A stretch of DNA of 64,000 bases from JARRKC01 sp963723965 (lineage in GTDB: Bacteria; Acidobacteriota; UBA6911; RPQK01; JAPXNP01). A model generated the notes under the pieces. It was given only the letters and a program-made list of their open reading frames with translations. It did not search any database and was not told where the DNA came from. Below are positions 1 to 9,061 of this stretch, piece by piece. The stretch covers positions 186,001-250,000 of the forward strand of contig CAVRSV010000007.1 of NCBI GenBank assembly GCA_963723965.1, written 5' to 3'. A program made the translations under genes and the position numbers. Numbering within the stretch: position 1 is the first letter of the stretch; each line of letters begins with the position of its first letter.

Positions 1-383
1 CGAAACTCCCCGTGGATCTCGAAGACCTGACGGGTTCCCGCCTCGCGGTGAAAACCATCGATGTTTTGGGTCACGATGCCATCGAGCAGACCGGCCTCCT
101 CGAGATGGGCCAAGGCCAGGTGAGCCGCGCCCGGGCGCTTGCCCCACAGCATTCGTCCCAGGGCCCGGTAGAACTGCCACGATTCCAACGGCCGGCTCAA
201 GAATGCCTCGATCGTGGCATAGCGATCGGGATCGAAGCGCGACCAGAGTCCGTCCTCACTTCGAAAATCCGGGACGCCGCACGCCACCGAGATACCGGCT
301 CCGGTGAGAGCGGCGCGCCGACGGGCTGCCAGGAATTCCCGGGCAGCCATCCCGTAGTCGGAACTGGCACCGCGCAGGGTCAT
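1..383 (-). CDS. Sir2-family NAD-dependent protein deacylase, 3' part outside window
   Basis: N-terminal 127 residues of a sirtuin, running off the left edge of the window. Sirtuins remove acyl groups from lysines using NAD+ in the cytoplasm. Reading inward from the ATG at 383, the nucleotide-binding motif ALTGAGIS is followed by GVPDFRS and GLW. Further on, QNIDGFHREAG and EIHG contain the conserved Asn-Asp pair and the catalytic His. The zinc-binding cysteines would lie beyond the edge. The start sits just before a short leader (MTLRGASSDYGMAARE) ahead of the Rossmann fold; an in-frame ATG also lies 11 codons further in. Family assignment is firm; deacetylase versus desuccinylase preference cannot be told from this part. 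Confidence 0.9.
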   Translation of the reverse strand, partial: MTLRGASSDYGMAAREFLAARRRAALTGAGISVACGVPDFRSEDGLWSRFDPDRYATIEAFLSRPLESWQFYRALGRMLWGKRPGAAHLALAHLEEAGLLDGIVTQNIDGFHREAGTRQVFEIHGEF

Positions 384-545
384 CGAGGCTCAAGATAGCA
401 GAGTCCCGGACCCTTGTGCGGGCGCCCTTCGGTCTTTCGATGAAACTATGGACATCATATCGACATATTATGGACAAACAGTGAGCAGACCTTTCCGGTT
501 TGCGGGAATTTCAATCGAAATCGTTTCAGGAAAAGGAAACCGAGC

Positions 546-1124
546 ATGAAAAGCTGTAGCTGGAGCACGATGGCGTTCTGGATGCCCATGATGATGTGTG
601 AGAAGGCGATGGTGCGGGCAATGGGCACTCGCTCTGCGAGTTCCTGTGAAATCGGCCGGGAGGTTCGCCGCCAGTCCTGCGCCGCGGCGACCGTCCCGCA
701 GGAATCCCGCCGGCCCCGGGCTGCCAGGGACCTCGTTGAACTGGCCGTCGAATCGGGACTCTTCAATCGACTGGTCGAGGCGCTGAACCAGGCCGACCTC
801 GTCGACACGCTCCGAGGTGAGGGCCCGTTCACCGTCTTCGCCCCGAGCGACGAGGCGTTCTCGAAGCTCCCGAAGAAAACCCTCGACGCGGCCCTCCAGG
901 ACCCCGAGGCGCTCAGAGCGATCCTCACCTATCATGTCGTACCGGGTCGCTACACCTCCGATATGCTCGAGGGGATCGACGCCCTCAAGACGATCCAGGG
1001 CAGTCCCCTCAAGATCGATACGAGTCTCGGGGTGCGCGCCGGGGCTGCTCAGGTCGTCAAGGCGGACGTGGAGGCCCGCAACGGCGTGATCCACGTAATC
1101 GACACTGTTCTCTTGCCTGAATAG
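546..1124 (+). CDS. FAS1 (fasciclin) domain protein
   Basis: 192 residues with one FAS1 domain covering about residues 60-192. Visible hallmarks are GPFTVFAPSDEAFSKLP (H1 box), ILTYHVVPG, and the closing NGVIHVIDTVLLP (H2 box). FAS1 domains are usually extracellular adhesion or ligand-binding modules. The first 58 residues are rich in Met, Ser and Arg and show no signal peptide or lipobox, which is unusual because single-domain bacterial FAS1 proteins are nearly always exported. The ATG follows AGGAAAAGGA, an acceptable ribosome site. Either the N-terminus is misread (wrong start, or a frame error upstream) or the protein is unusual. The gene faces the DUF6807 gene tail to tail. Confidence 0.8.
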   Translation: MKSCSWSTMAFWMPMMMCEKAMVRAMGTRSASSCEIGREVRRQSCAAATVPQESRRPRAARDLVELAVESGLFNRLVEALNQADLVDTLRGEGPFTVFAPSDEAFSKLPKKTLDAALQDPEALRAILTYHVVPGRYTSDMLEGIDALKTIQGSPLKIDTSLGVRAGAAQVVKADVEARNGVIHVIDTVLLPE

Positions 1125-1155
1125 CGGGAAGCGCTGTCCGACCTGGGAGTGTCCT

Positions 1156-1190
1156 GCGACGGGGGCCGCCTCCAGTTCGGCCCCCGTCGC
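1156..1190. terminator. 13-bp perfect hairpin between convergent genes
   Basis: GCGACGGGGGCCG at 1156-1168 and its exact complement at 1178-1190 surround a 9-base loop. It lies between the 3' ends of the FAS1 gene (1124) and the DUF6807 gene (1228), so it could terminate both strands. No T-run follows on either side, so strictly it is a strong hairpin of probable terminator function. Confidence 0.6.
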
Positions 1191-1227
1191 CGACATTGCC
1201 TGTCTCGCCGCTGAGGTCGGGGTGGTC

Positions 1228-2484
1228 CTACTGGTCCCCGGACAGGATGGTCACCTTCATGGGATCGCGAAAGTCGTTCCAATGTCCGCTGACGGCGTCC
1301 TCCTTCATGTGGCCGTCATAGACCAGGAAGCGAAACCGAGAATGGTAGGGTTGTCCAGGCTCGATCCTCATCTCCCCCAGTCGGACCGGAGCGAATGAGA
1401 AATAGGGCATTTCGGGGTGGATGCGCAGGGGCTGCGGCGAGCGTTCGTTGCGCGGACTGCCGAAAGCGATGATTCCCGCCATGTGACCGTCCGCGGGCCC
1501 TTCGAACTGACACCAGTCCGCGCGGGTGCCGTCACCGTCCTTACGGTCTTTGCCGGCCGAGGTGAGCACCCTGAGTACATCCGGGGTCCAACTCCGTGCA
1601 CCGCGGACCCCCAGGCCCCCGTACAGGTACTCCGGCAGAATCAGGGGGGCCTCGGTGGCGCACTGCTGAACCGAGTCGAGATCGAACACGAAATAGCCTT
1701 CACCCAGGCCGAGCCGCCAGAGACGCACGTCCCACAGCTCGGTCAGGACCACCTCTTCTCCCTGGGGAGCCGACAGATCGACATGCTCCTGCACCGCCTG
1801 AAAGCCCGCAAAGACCGGTCCCTGAAAGACGTTCCGGAACTCCTTGAAGCGGACCGTTCCGGTTCCCTTCCCCAGATTCCAGAAATCCGGAGTCCGACCC
1901 TTGAAGCGGGTCTCCGTCCAGGCCATGAAGATGCCCCGTTGATGCAGATGGTCCGGGTGGAAGTCATCGGTGACGGTGCGCCCACCCGGGGTCTTTACGG
2001 GATGGATATAGGCGTCCCGCGTCTGCAGCGGATCGATCGTTGGGTCGGGCGGAGCCACGGGCCGGTAGTTGTAGCTGAGTACCTCCTTGCCCCGCAGCAG
2101 AAGGCTCAACGACTTTCCGTCATCTTTCGTCTCCGGCAACGCCCGTACCTGGCCGGGGCCCGCAAGCAGGCTATATCTGCGGGTTGTGCCCTGCATGGTG
2201 CTTCCGATGACGACGAAGTAGAGGCGAGCGGAATCGAGGGGATCCAGCTGACAGGGAGTCGGGATCGCCTGGCCGTGAGTCACCTCGAGGAGGTGTACCG
2301 GCCCTTCCAGGGGATTCGGCAATTCCGCGACCTGAACCGTGGTCTGTCCCCGGTCCGTGTCGCCTGCCGCCACCTCGAACGTAGCCAGAGCCGACTGCTC
2401 CGGCGGGGGTGGGGCACTGCAACCCGACGTAACCGCGATGACCAGACCCAGGAACAGGAGCGAGAACGAGCACCCACGTGTCAT
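1228..2484 (-). CDS. DUF6807 (PmoA-like) secreted lipoprotein
   Basis: 418 residues starting MTRGCSFSLLFLGLVIAVTS, followed by GCS: a lipoprotein signal with the lipid-modified Cys at residue 22. The body matches the DUF6807 family (often labelled methane oxygenase PmoA family, though it is not the methane monooxygenase subunit). The conserved segment DDFHPDHLHQRGIFMAW, with its His cluster, lies near residue 190. The family is abundant in Planctomycetes and Acidobacteria beside sugar-catabolic genes; its biochemical role is not established. A longer upstream open frame exists, but the lipoprotein start fixes the N-terminus at 2484. It is divergent from the Gfo/Idh oxidoreductase at 2660, a pairing seen often for this family. 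Probably cell-surface or periplasmic. Confidence 0.85.
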   Translation of the reverse strand: MTRGCSFSLLFLGLVIAVTSGCSAPPPPEQSALATFEVAAGDTDRGQTTVQVAELPNPLEGPVHLLEVTHGQAIPTPCQLDPLDSARLYFVVIGSTMQGTTRRYSLLAGPGQVRALPETKDDGKSLSLLLRGKEVLSYNYRPVAPPDPTIDPLQTRDAYIHPVKTPGGRTVTDDFHPDHLHQRGIFMAWTETRFKGRTPDFWNLGKGTGTVRFKEFRNVFQGPVFAGFQAVQEHVDLSAPQGEEVVLTELWDVRLWRLGLGEGYFVFDLDSVQQCATEAPLILPEYLYGGLGVRGARSWTPDVLRVLTSAGKDRKDGDGTRADWCQFEGPADGHMAGIIAFGSPRNERSPQPLRIHPEMPYFSFAPVRLGEMRIEPGQPYHSRFRFLVYDGHMKEDAVSGHWNDFRDPMKVTILSGDQ

Positions 2485-2659
2485 AGAAGCCGAGGTTAGC
2501 ACGCCGGGCCCGAAGCATGGAACCTCCGCCGGTGTCGCCCCCCTCGAAGCACCGAGCGCAGAGGCGTCCAAGCATTGAACGCCCGCCTCCAACGGAGTAG
2601 GCTTCCTCGCAGGAACAGACACCGCAAGTTCGAGAAGAGAAAGCCAGGAGTAGACTGCC

Positions 2660-4054
2660 ATGAGAAAGTCGGCGAACGCCTCCAGAAGACAGTTTCTCAA
2701 GTTAGCCGCGGGAACCACGGTCACGGCTGCGACGGCACGGCACGTGCTGCCGGCACGAAAAGAGTGGGCGGCAACTGCGGTGGCGGCCAACGACCGGATC
2801 GGACTGGCCACGATCGGGATGGGGATCATCGGCTTCGAGGATACACACACGGCCCTCGAGGTTCCCGGCACACAGTTGTTGGCGGTGTCGGACTGCTACG
2901 ACGGGCGTCTTGCCCGAAGCCGCGAGATCTTCGGCCGGGACGTGGCGGTGACGAAAGATTACCGGGAGATCCTGCACCGCTCCGACGTCGACGCGGTCAT
3001 CGTCTCCACTCCCGATCACTCGCACCAGCAGATCGCCGTCGACGCCCTGAACGCAGGGAAAGCCGTCTACCTCGAGAAACCCATGGTGCAGAAGATCGAA
3101 CAGTCCTCACGACTGATCGAGGCGGAGAAGCGCACCGGCAAGATCCTCCAGGTCGGCAGTCAGGTCATCAGCTCGGTCGTCACCGAAAAGGCCCGCCGGC
3201 TCTTCGAAGAGGGCGCCATCGGAGAGCTCAACATGGTCTCCATCCTGATCAGCCGAAACAGTGCGCTGGGAGCGTGGCAGTACTCGATTCCGCTGGATGC
3301 GTCGCCGGAGACGATCGATTGGGACCGTTTTCTCGGGGATGCACCCAGGATTCCCTTCGACGCGGATCGGTTCTTCCGCTGGCGCAAGTATTGGGACTAT
3401 GGGACCGGAGTGGCGGGTGACATGTACGTCCACCGTTTCACGGCGCTGCACTACATCATTCAGTCCCTGGGGCCGACCCGGGCCATGTCGACCGGCGGAA
3501 TCCGCTACTGGACCGAAAAGCGCGAGGTTCCCGACCTGATCCTGGGGCTCTACGACTATCCAAAAACCGCCCATCATCCGGCTTTCACGCTTTACCTGGG
3601 TGCGAACTTCGAGGACGGCGGGGAAGGCGCCCGGTTCGACCTGATCGGCAACGAAGGAATCATGTCGGTGGGCGACAACCATCTGCGACTGACCAGGAAC
3701 GTGCCCCAGCCTCCATCTCTCCGGGAACTGGTGGAGGGCTACAACTCCGTGAGTACCTTCGCGGAGGAGCAGCAGAAGGCCTGGGCCGCGCACTACCGCC
3801 AGACCCATCCCGGGGAGACGAAACCGCAGACGGCCCCGACCGACGGGAAGATCGAGTACAGTGCGCCCGATGGATACGACAGCCGGCTCGATCACTTTCG
3901 CTTCTTCTTCCAGGCCCTTCGCGAGGGTGGCTCCGTGACCGAGGATGCCACCTTCGGCGCCCGTGCCGCCGCACCCGCCCTGCTGGCCAACTACTGCTAC
4001 CGCAACCAGCGTATCTACGAGTGGGACCCGGTGGGGCTCAGGTTGGGTGAATAG
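2660..4054 (+). CDS. Tat-exported Gfo/Idh/MocA family oxidoreductase
   Basis: 464 residues. The N-terminus carries SRRQFLKLAAG, a twin-arginine signal. Next comes an NAD(P)-binding Rossmann domain beginning RIGLATIGMGIIG, with the family motif EKPMV near residue 140, then the C-terminal alpha/beta substrate domain. The usual GxGxxG is seen here as GMGIIG. Substrates in this family are sugars, inositols or pseudo-disaccharides, and many members exported through Tat are uncharacterised. A clear ribosome site (AGGAG, 8-9 bases upstream) fixes the ATG. Its divergent partner is a DUF6807 lipoprotein, which suggests a shared job in extracytoplasmic carbohydrate processing; that is inference. Confidence 0.9.
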   Translation: MRKSANASRRQFLKLAAGTTVTAATARHVLPARKEWAATAVAANDRIGLATIGMGIIGFEDTHTALEVPGTQLLAVSDCYDGRLARSREIFGRDVAVTKDYREILHRSDVDAVIVSTPDHSHQQIAVDALNAGKAVYLEKPMVQKIEQSSRLIEAEKRTGKILQVGSQVISSVVTEKARRLFEEGAIGELNMVSILISRNSALGAWQYSIPLDASPETIDWDRFLGDAPRIPFDADRFFRWRKYWDYGTGVAGDMYVHRFTALHYIIQSLGPTRAMSTGGIRYWTEKREVPDLILGLYDYPKTAHHPAFTLYLGANFEDGGEGARFDLIGNEGIMSVGDNHLRLTRNVPQPPSLRELVEGYNSVSTFAEEQQKAWAAHYRQTHPGETKPQTAPTDGKIEYSAPDGYDSRLDHFRFFFQALREGGSVTEDATFGARAAAPALLANYCYRNQRIYEWDPVGLRLGE

Positions 4055-4068
4055 ACGAGCGGACGAAG

Positions 4069-4241
4069 AATTTGAGATTTACGGTTTGAGATTTACGATT
4101 TATGGGAGAACCGGGAGATTCTACCGTCCGTGTGAATCCGCGTCAGTCGGTGTGAGTCCGAGAGTTGACTGTTCCGCGCGAGCTCCCCACGCTTCAGCCA
4201 GATCGTAAATCGTAAATCTCAAATCTCAAATCTCAAATCTC
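4069..4241. repeat. Heptanucleotide inverted-repeat element, locus A
   Basis: Left arm 4069-4101 is made of GAGATTT, ACGGTTT, GAGATTT and ACGATTT. Right arm 4200-4241 has AAATCGT followed by four AAATCTC units, preceded by a degenerate unit. The arms are near-complementary over 28 bp and enclose 105 bp. The element fills the gap between two convergent genes: it starts 15 bp after the Gfo/Idh stop and ends 7 bp from the homoserine dehydrogenase stop. Five similar loci occur in the window. Confidence 0.85.
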
Positions 4242-4247
4242 TCCCGT

Positions 4248-5552
4248 TCATTCCTCGAATCTCAGGTAGAACGGCGTCCCCTGGACGCGGTCCGAGGCCC
4301 GGAGTTCTTCCAGGGCATCCCCCACGACACCGTAGGGCAGGGACTCGACGGTCACGATGTCCGGCATGAACACCTGGCCGTCGACCTCCCTTTGGAAGCG
4401 ACGACGCTGGACGGAGTCTTCGATGTTGAACCCGTGCCGGCCCATGATCCGCGTGGCCTCGGCGATGCTGCCCGGCATGTGTTTGAGGTTCAGCCGGACA
4501 TAGCCGCGACGCTTGAGTCGGCGGACATCCGCTACGTTCACATTCCCGGACAGTGAAGGCAATTCGTCCACGATGCCCCGCCTCCGGTTGGCGGCCAGGC
4601 GGAGCAGATCGGAGACCACGGCACTGGTCGTCGCGTGGCGCCCCGCCCCCCGACCCAGATAGAGCTGCGGGCCACATCGCTCGCCCTCGAGATAGATGGC
4701 GTTCATCTCGTCGTAGACGGCGGCCAGCGGATGGTGACGGTGGACCAGTGCCGGGTAGACGTGCAACTCGAGGGCACCGTCCTCCCCCAGTCTCGCCGTC
4801 GCCAGGAGTTTGACAGCGTAGCCCGGTTCGCCCTCTCCCACTCCATACCGAACACCGAAGTCCAGATCGATCGATGTGACACCCGTGATTCCTTCGCAGT
4901 AGATCTGCTCCGGGTCCATGGGGGTGTTGAAGGCGAGTGAAGCCAGAATCGCCAGTTTGTCCCGAGCATCGAAGCCTCCCGTATCCAGGATATGGTCGGC
5001 TTCGGCAAAGCCCTTTTCCTGGGCGAGCTTCAGGGCGGCCTCGAAAGTCAGCCCCTCCTCCATTCGGGAGAGGATGTAATTCGAGGTGCCGTTCAGGATG
5101 CCCGTCACTCGCAGCACCCGCTCACCCTCGAATCCCCGCAGGATCCGGATGATCGGGATGGAGCCGGCAACCGAGGCCTCGAAGGCCAGGTCGACCCGGT
5201 TCTGGCGCGCCCGGGAGAACAACTCCGCCATGTGGCGTGATACGACCACCTTGTTGGCCGTCACCACGCTCTTGCCGTTCTCCAGCGCCTCGAGGACGTA
5301 GCTCAGAGCCGGCTGCTCGCTGCCCATGAGTTCCACGACGATCCGAATCTCCGGATCGTCCAGGATCTCCCGGACGTCGGCCGTCACGTTCGGGAAGGCG
5401 ACTTCCCGTGGCTTGTTGGGGTTGGCCACGGCCACCTTCTTCAAATAGAGGTCGCCTCTGGTTTGCTCCCGCTCCAGCAGAAACTGGACCAGTCCCGTGC
5501 CGACGGTTCCAAAGCCGATCAACCCGACCCCGATTCGCTCACCGCTGCTCAT
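4248..5552 (-). CDS. hom: Homoserine dehydrogenase
   Basis: 434 residues, the usual length for the monofunctional enzyme with a C-terminal ACT domain. It reduces aspartate semialdehyde to homoserine with NAD(P)H on the way to Thr and Met. The Rossmann motif GVGLIGFGTVGTGL is at the N-terminus, and TANKVVVS appears near residue 97. The catalytic region reads AEADHILDTGGFDARDKLAI with the essential Lys and Asp present; the Pro usually found after AEAD is His here. The ACT domain (MPGSIAEATRIMGRHGFNIE) occupies roughly the last 90 residues and normally gives threonine feedback. It stands alone, with no threonine synthase or aspartokinase beside it, and ends next to heptad repeat locus A. Confidence 0.95.
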   Translation of the reverse strand: MSSGERIGVGLIGFGTVGTGLVQFLLEREQTRGDLYLKKVAVANPNKPREVAFPNVTADVREILDDPEIRIVVELMGSEQPALSYVLEALENGKSVVTANKVVVSRHMAELFSRARQNRVDLAFEASVAGSIPIIRILRGFEGERVLRVTGILNGTSNYILSRMEEGLTFEAALKLAQEKGFAEADHILDTGGFDARDKLAILASLAFNTPMDPEQIYCEGITGVTSIDLDFGVRYGVGEGEPGYAVKLLATARLGEDGALELHVYPALVHRHHPLAAVYDEMNAIYLEGERCGPQLYLGRGAGRHATTSAVVSDLLRLAANRRRGIVDELPSLSGNVNVADVRRLKRRGYVRLNLKHMPGSIAEATRIMGRHGFNIEDSVQRRRFQREVDGQVFMPDIVTVESLPYGVVGDALEELRASDRVQGTPFYLRFEE

Positions 5553-5653
5553 CGGTCTCTCTCCTTCCAGTCAAACCGGATCAGTATCGCAGATCCAGCC
5601 GCCATGCGGCCACCGTTGTCACGGATTTCGCGACATCTTGCGGAACCGCCTGT

Positions 5654-5681
5654 TTGCCGTGGAGGAGGGTCGATATAGAAT
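5654..5681 (+). promoter_or_regulatory. Candidate sigma-70 type promoter for the S41 peptidase gene
   Basis: TTGCCG at 5654-5659 and TAGAAT at 5676-5681 with a 16-base spacer lie in the divergent gap between hom and the peptidase. This would give a leader of about 65 bases containing a good ribosome site. Matches to consensus are partial. Confidence 0.35.
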
Positions 5682-5752
5682 GTCTGACTCACATGGCAAG
5701 GCCATCCGGGATTCCGTCGGTCGGAATTCTCAGCCTGCAAGGGAGGAAACTC

Positions 5753-8700
5753 GTGAAGCGCATTGTAGCCGTGATCTTCTTTCTCAGCTGTACCGCCGCA
5801 TGGAGCCAGACCAAACTCCTGCGGTTCCCCGACGTCTATGGGGACCAGGTCGTCTTCAGTTACGGAGGGGACATCTGGAAAGCCCCGGCGAACGGCGGGA
5901 CGGCCACCCGCCTCACCGCTCACCCTGGGCAGGAGCTCTTTGCCAAGTTCTCACCCGACGGCCGTTGGATCGCATTCACGGGGCAATACGACGGGGACGA
6001 GCAGGTCTACGTCATCCCAAGCGAAGGCGGGATGCCGAAGCAGCTGACTTACTACCCGGCGGAGGGCCCGCTGCCGCCGCGCTGGGGATATGACAATCAG
6101 GTCTATGGCTGGACTCCGGACGGAACGCAGGTGCTCTTCCGGTCGCTGCGCGACGCCGACGGGATCAAGACGCTGACCGCCCTGTATACGGTTTCGGTGA
6201 AGGGAGGCCTGCCCGAGAAGCTGCCCATGCCGACGTCGGGCGCCGGCGACTTTTCCCCCGATGGCAAGCGCATGATCTACTCACCGCTTTTCAGGGACTT
6301 CCGCACCTGGAAGCGTTATCAGGGAGGCTGGGCACAGGACCTGTACATCTTCGACCTGGCCAGCTACGCCACCACTCCGATCGCCCACTCGGTCCGTACC
6401 GAGCGCGACCCCATGTGGATTGGAGACCAAATCTACTTCGTTTCGGATCGCGACGGGACCCTCAACCTCTATTCGTGCGACCTCACCGGCTCGAACATCC
6501 GGGAACTGACCCACGAGAACACCTGGGACGTGCGCTGGGCGTCCTCCGACAACCAGGGGCAGATCGTCTACGAGCTCGACGGGGAACTGCATCTGTTCCG
6601 GACCGCGGACAACAGCGACCGCAAGCTCGACATTTTCGTGCCGAACGACGGCCTCGCCATGCGCCCCTCCTACTACTCGGCGGCCGGGAATATCGAAGAC
6701 ATCGAATTGTCTCCGGCGGGAGAACGGGCCTTGCTCGTGGCCCGGGGGGATGTCTTCACGGTCCCCATCGAAAAGGGGTCGACAAGGAATCTCACCGATT
6801 CGTCCAGCGCCCACGACAAGCATGCCCGCTGGTCGCCCGACGGCAAGAAGATCGCCTTCATTTCGGATCGCACCGGGGAGGAACAGATCTACCTGATGGA
6901 CCAGGACGGATCGAGTCCGGCGGAGCAACTCACGACGCAGTTCGCCGCCATGCTCTCGGCGCCGGCGTGGTCTCCCGACTCCCAGAAACTCGCCTTTTCG
7001 GATAAGGACGGCAAGCTCTACATACTGACCGTTGCCGATCGATCGGTGCGGGAGGTCGCGGACGACGAGTACGGGGGAATCAACGACTATGCCTGGTCGC
7101 CGGACAGCTCCTGGCTGGCATTCAGCATGGGGAACGACAACGACTACCGCTCCATCTATCTCTGGTCCGACAAGGACCAGACGCTGCAGAGGGTGAGCAG
7201 CCCCGACTTCAACGAGTGGCAACCGAACTGGGGGACCAAAGGGAATTATCTCTACTTCCTCTCGGACCGGGAATTCGCCCCTCAGATCTCCACCGTCGAG
7301 TGGAATTTCGCGACCAACCGAACAACCGGAATCTTTGCTTACGCCCTGCGCCGGGACGTGACCAACCTCTTTCCTCCGCAGAGCGACGAGGTCAAGATCG
7401 CCAAGGCGGCCGAGGCTAAAGACGAGGAGAAGAAGGAGGCCCCATCCGCGGCCGGGGAGGAGAAGGAAGAGCCTGCGACCGCAGAGGAAGGCACGCCGGC
7501 GGGCAGAATCGACTTCGAGGGACTCGCAGATCGGGTCATCCGCGTGCCCGTCGATTTCGACAATATCGAGGGCCTGTCCGTCACCGACCAGTACGTGCTC
7601 TATCTCACCACGGGTGCCCCCTACTACGGCCGCAGCCCGGAGGAGCGACCGACACTCAGGATTTTCGATCTCAAGGAGCGCGAAGGAAACGTCCTCGTCG
7701 GCGGAATCTCGGCGGCCGCCGTCAGTCGTGATGGGAAGAAGGTCCTGGTGCGGCAGGGCCGCTCTTTCCGGCTCTACGACGTCAGGCCGAAACCGGGTGA
7801 GGGCAAGGCCGTCTCGACGGACGACCTGATGGTCCACCGAGTTCCGGCCCAGGAGTGGACTGAGATCTTCAACGAAGTCTGGCGCCGCTATCGGGACTTC
7901 TTCTACGTCCGCAACATGCATGGTTACGACTGGAAGGCCATCGGCGATCGCTATCGGAAGCTGCTCCCCTACGTGGCGCACCGCTCCGACCTCAACTACG
8001 TCCTCGGCGAGATGGTGGCGGAACTGAGCATCGGCCATGCCTATATCGCCGGCGGCGATTTCGAGATCCCGGAACGTCCCAAGGTGGGTCTGCCGGGCGC
8101 CCGCTTCGAACTCGATCCGCAGGCGGGCCGCTACCGGATCTCCCGGATCTTCCAGGGACAGAACGAGGAGCCGAAGTACCGCTCGCCGCTCACCGAAGTG
8201 GGGGTCGACATTCGAGAGGGCGACTACGTTCTGGCCATCGACGGCGTCGATCTTCAGGGCAGCGACAACCCTTACCGCCTGCTGCAGCATAAGACCGATC
8301 CGGTCAAGTTGACGGTGAACTCGACACCCGGAACCGAAGGAGCGCGGATCGTCCAGTACACTCCGGTGACCAGCGAGTCCTCCCTGCTCTACCTCGGGAT
8401 CGTGAGCGAGAACCGGAAGCTCGTGGACAAGCTTACCGACGGCCGGGTGGGGTACCTGCACATCCCGGATATGGGAGCCGAGGGGATCTACGAGTTCATC
8501 AAATGGTACTACCCGCAATTGCGCAAGGAGGGTCTGATCGTCGACGTTCGTTCGAACGGAGGCGGCAACGTCTCCCAGTGGATCATCGAACGCCTCGACA
8601 CCAAGCTGCTGGGAACCCGATTCGGGTATGCCAGCGATCATCCCCGAACCTATCCTTACTCGGTTTTCTTCGGGCCCATGGTTTGCCTCATCGACGAGAC

Positions 8701-9049
8701 ATCGGCCTCCGACGGCGACATCTTCCCCTATCGCTTCCGCGAAGCCGGCCTCGGGCCCCTGATCGGAAAGCGGACCTGGGGTGGTGTCGTCGGGATCTCC
8801 GGTCGCGGGCCACTGATCGACGGAGGCACCGTTTACGTGCCGATGCAGGGAACGAACGACGTGGAGGGCAACTGGATCATCGAGGGCAAGGGGGTCTCCC
8901 CCGACATCGAGGTCGAGAACGACCCCGCCTCGGTCATCGCGGGTCACGATCTTCAGCTCGAGCGGGGCGTGCAGGAAGTCCTGCGCCGCATGCAGGAACA
9001 TCCGATGAAGCTGCCGACCCGCCCGGCCGACCCCGTCAAGACACAGTAG
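5753..9049 (+). CDS. Tricorn-like S41 family peptidase
   Basis: 1,098 residues from a GTG with GGGAGGA just upstream; the first residues (MKRIVAVIFFLSCTAAWSQ) form a signal peptide, so the protein is probably periplasmic, unlike cytoplasmic archaeal tricorn. Residues about 25-560 form beta-propeller repeats of the TolB/WD type (many SPDG and DG-K-I-AF strands). A charged Glu/Lys/Ala linker at about 545-580 precedes a second propeller-like part. A helical C1 region carries SIGHAYIAGGD, where His is the expected catalytic base. A PDZ domain (about 790-850) and the S41 core follow, with DVRSNGGGN and ETSASDGDIFPYRFR containing the nucleophilic Ser. Family role: trimming of peptides from larger proteases. 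It lies 12 bp upstream of pfk without evident functional link. Confidence 0.93.
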   Translation: MKRIVAVIFFLSCTAAWSQTKLLRFPDVYGDQVVFSYGGDIWKAPANGGTATRLTAHPGQELFAKFSPDGRWIAFTGQYDGDEQVYVIPSEGGMPKQLTYYPAEGPLPPRWGYDNQVYGWTPDGTQVLFRSLRDADGIKTLTALYTVSVKGGLPEKLPMPTSGAGDFSPDGKRMIYSPLFRDFRTWKRYQGGWAQDLYIFDLASYATTPIAHSVRTERDPMWIGDQIYFVSDRDGTLNLYSCDLTGSNIRELTHENTWDVRWASSDNQGQIVYELDGELHLFRTADNSDRKLDIFVPNDGLAMRPSYYSAAGNIEDIELSPAGERALLVARGDVFTVPIEKGSTRNLTDSSSAHDKHARWSPDGKKIAFISDRTGEEQIYLMDQDGSSPAEQLTTQFAAMLSAPAWSPDSQKLAFSDKDGKLYILTVADRSVREVADDEYGGINDYAWSPDSSWLAFSMGNDNDYRSIYLWSDKDQTLQRVSSPDFNEWQPNWGTKGNYLYFLSDREFAPQISTVEWNFATNRTTGIFAYALRRDVTNLFPPQSDEVKIAKAAEAKDEEKKEAPSAAGEEKEEPATAEEGTPAGRIDFEGLADRVIRVPVDFDNIEGLSVTDQYVLYLTTGAPYYGRSPEERPTLRIFDLKEREGNVLVGGISAAAVSRDGKKVLVRQGRSFRLYDVRPKPGEGKAVSTDDLMVHRVPAQEWTEIFNEVWRRYRDFFYVRNMHGYDWKAIGDRYRKLLPYVAHRSDLNYVLGEMVAELSIGHAYIAGGDFEIPERPKVGLPGARFELDPQAGRYRISRIFQGQNEEPKYRSPLTEVGVDIREGDYVLAIDGVDLQGSDNPYRLLQHKTDPVKLTVNSTPGTEGARIVQYTPVTSESSLLYLGIVSENRKLVDKLTDGRVGYLHIPDMGAEGIYEFIKWYYPQLRKEGLIVDVRSNGGGNVSQWIIERLDTKLLGTRFGYASDHPRTYPYSVFFGPMVCLIDETSASDGDIFPYRFREAGLGPLIGKRTWGGVVGISGRGPLIDGGTVYVPMQGTNDVEGNWIIEGKGVSPDIEVENDPASVIAGHDLQLERGVQEVLRRMQEHPMKLPTRPADPVKTQ

Positions 9050-9061
9050 ACAGGCGGACGT

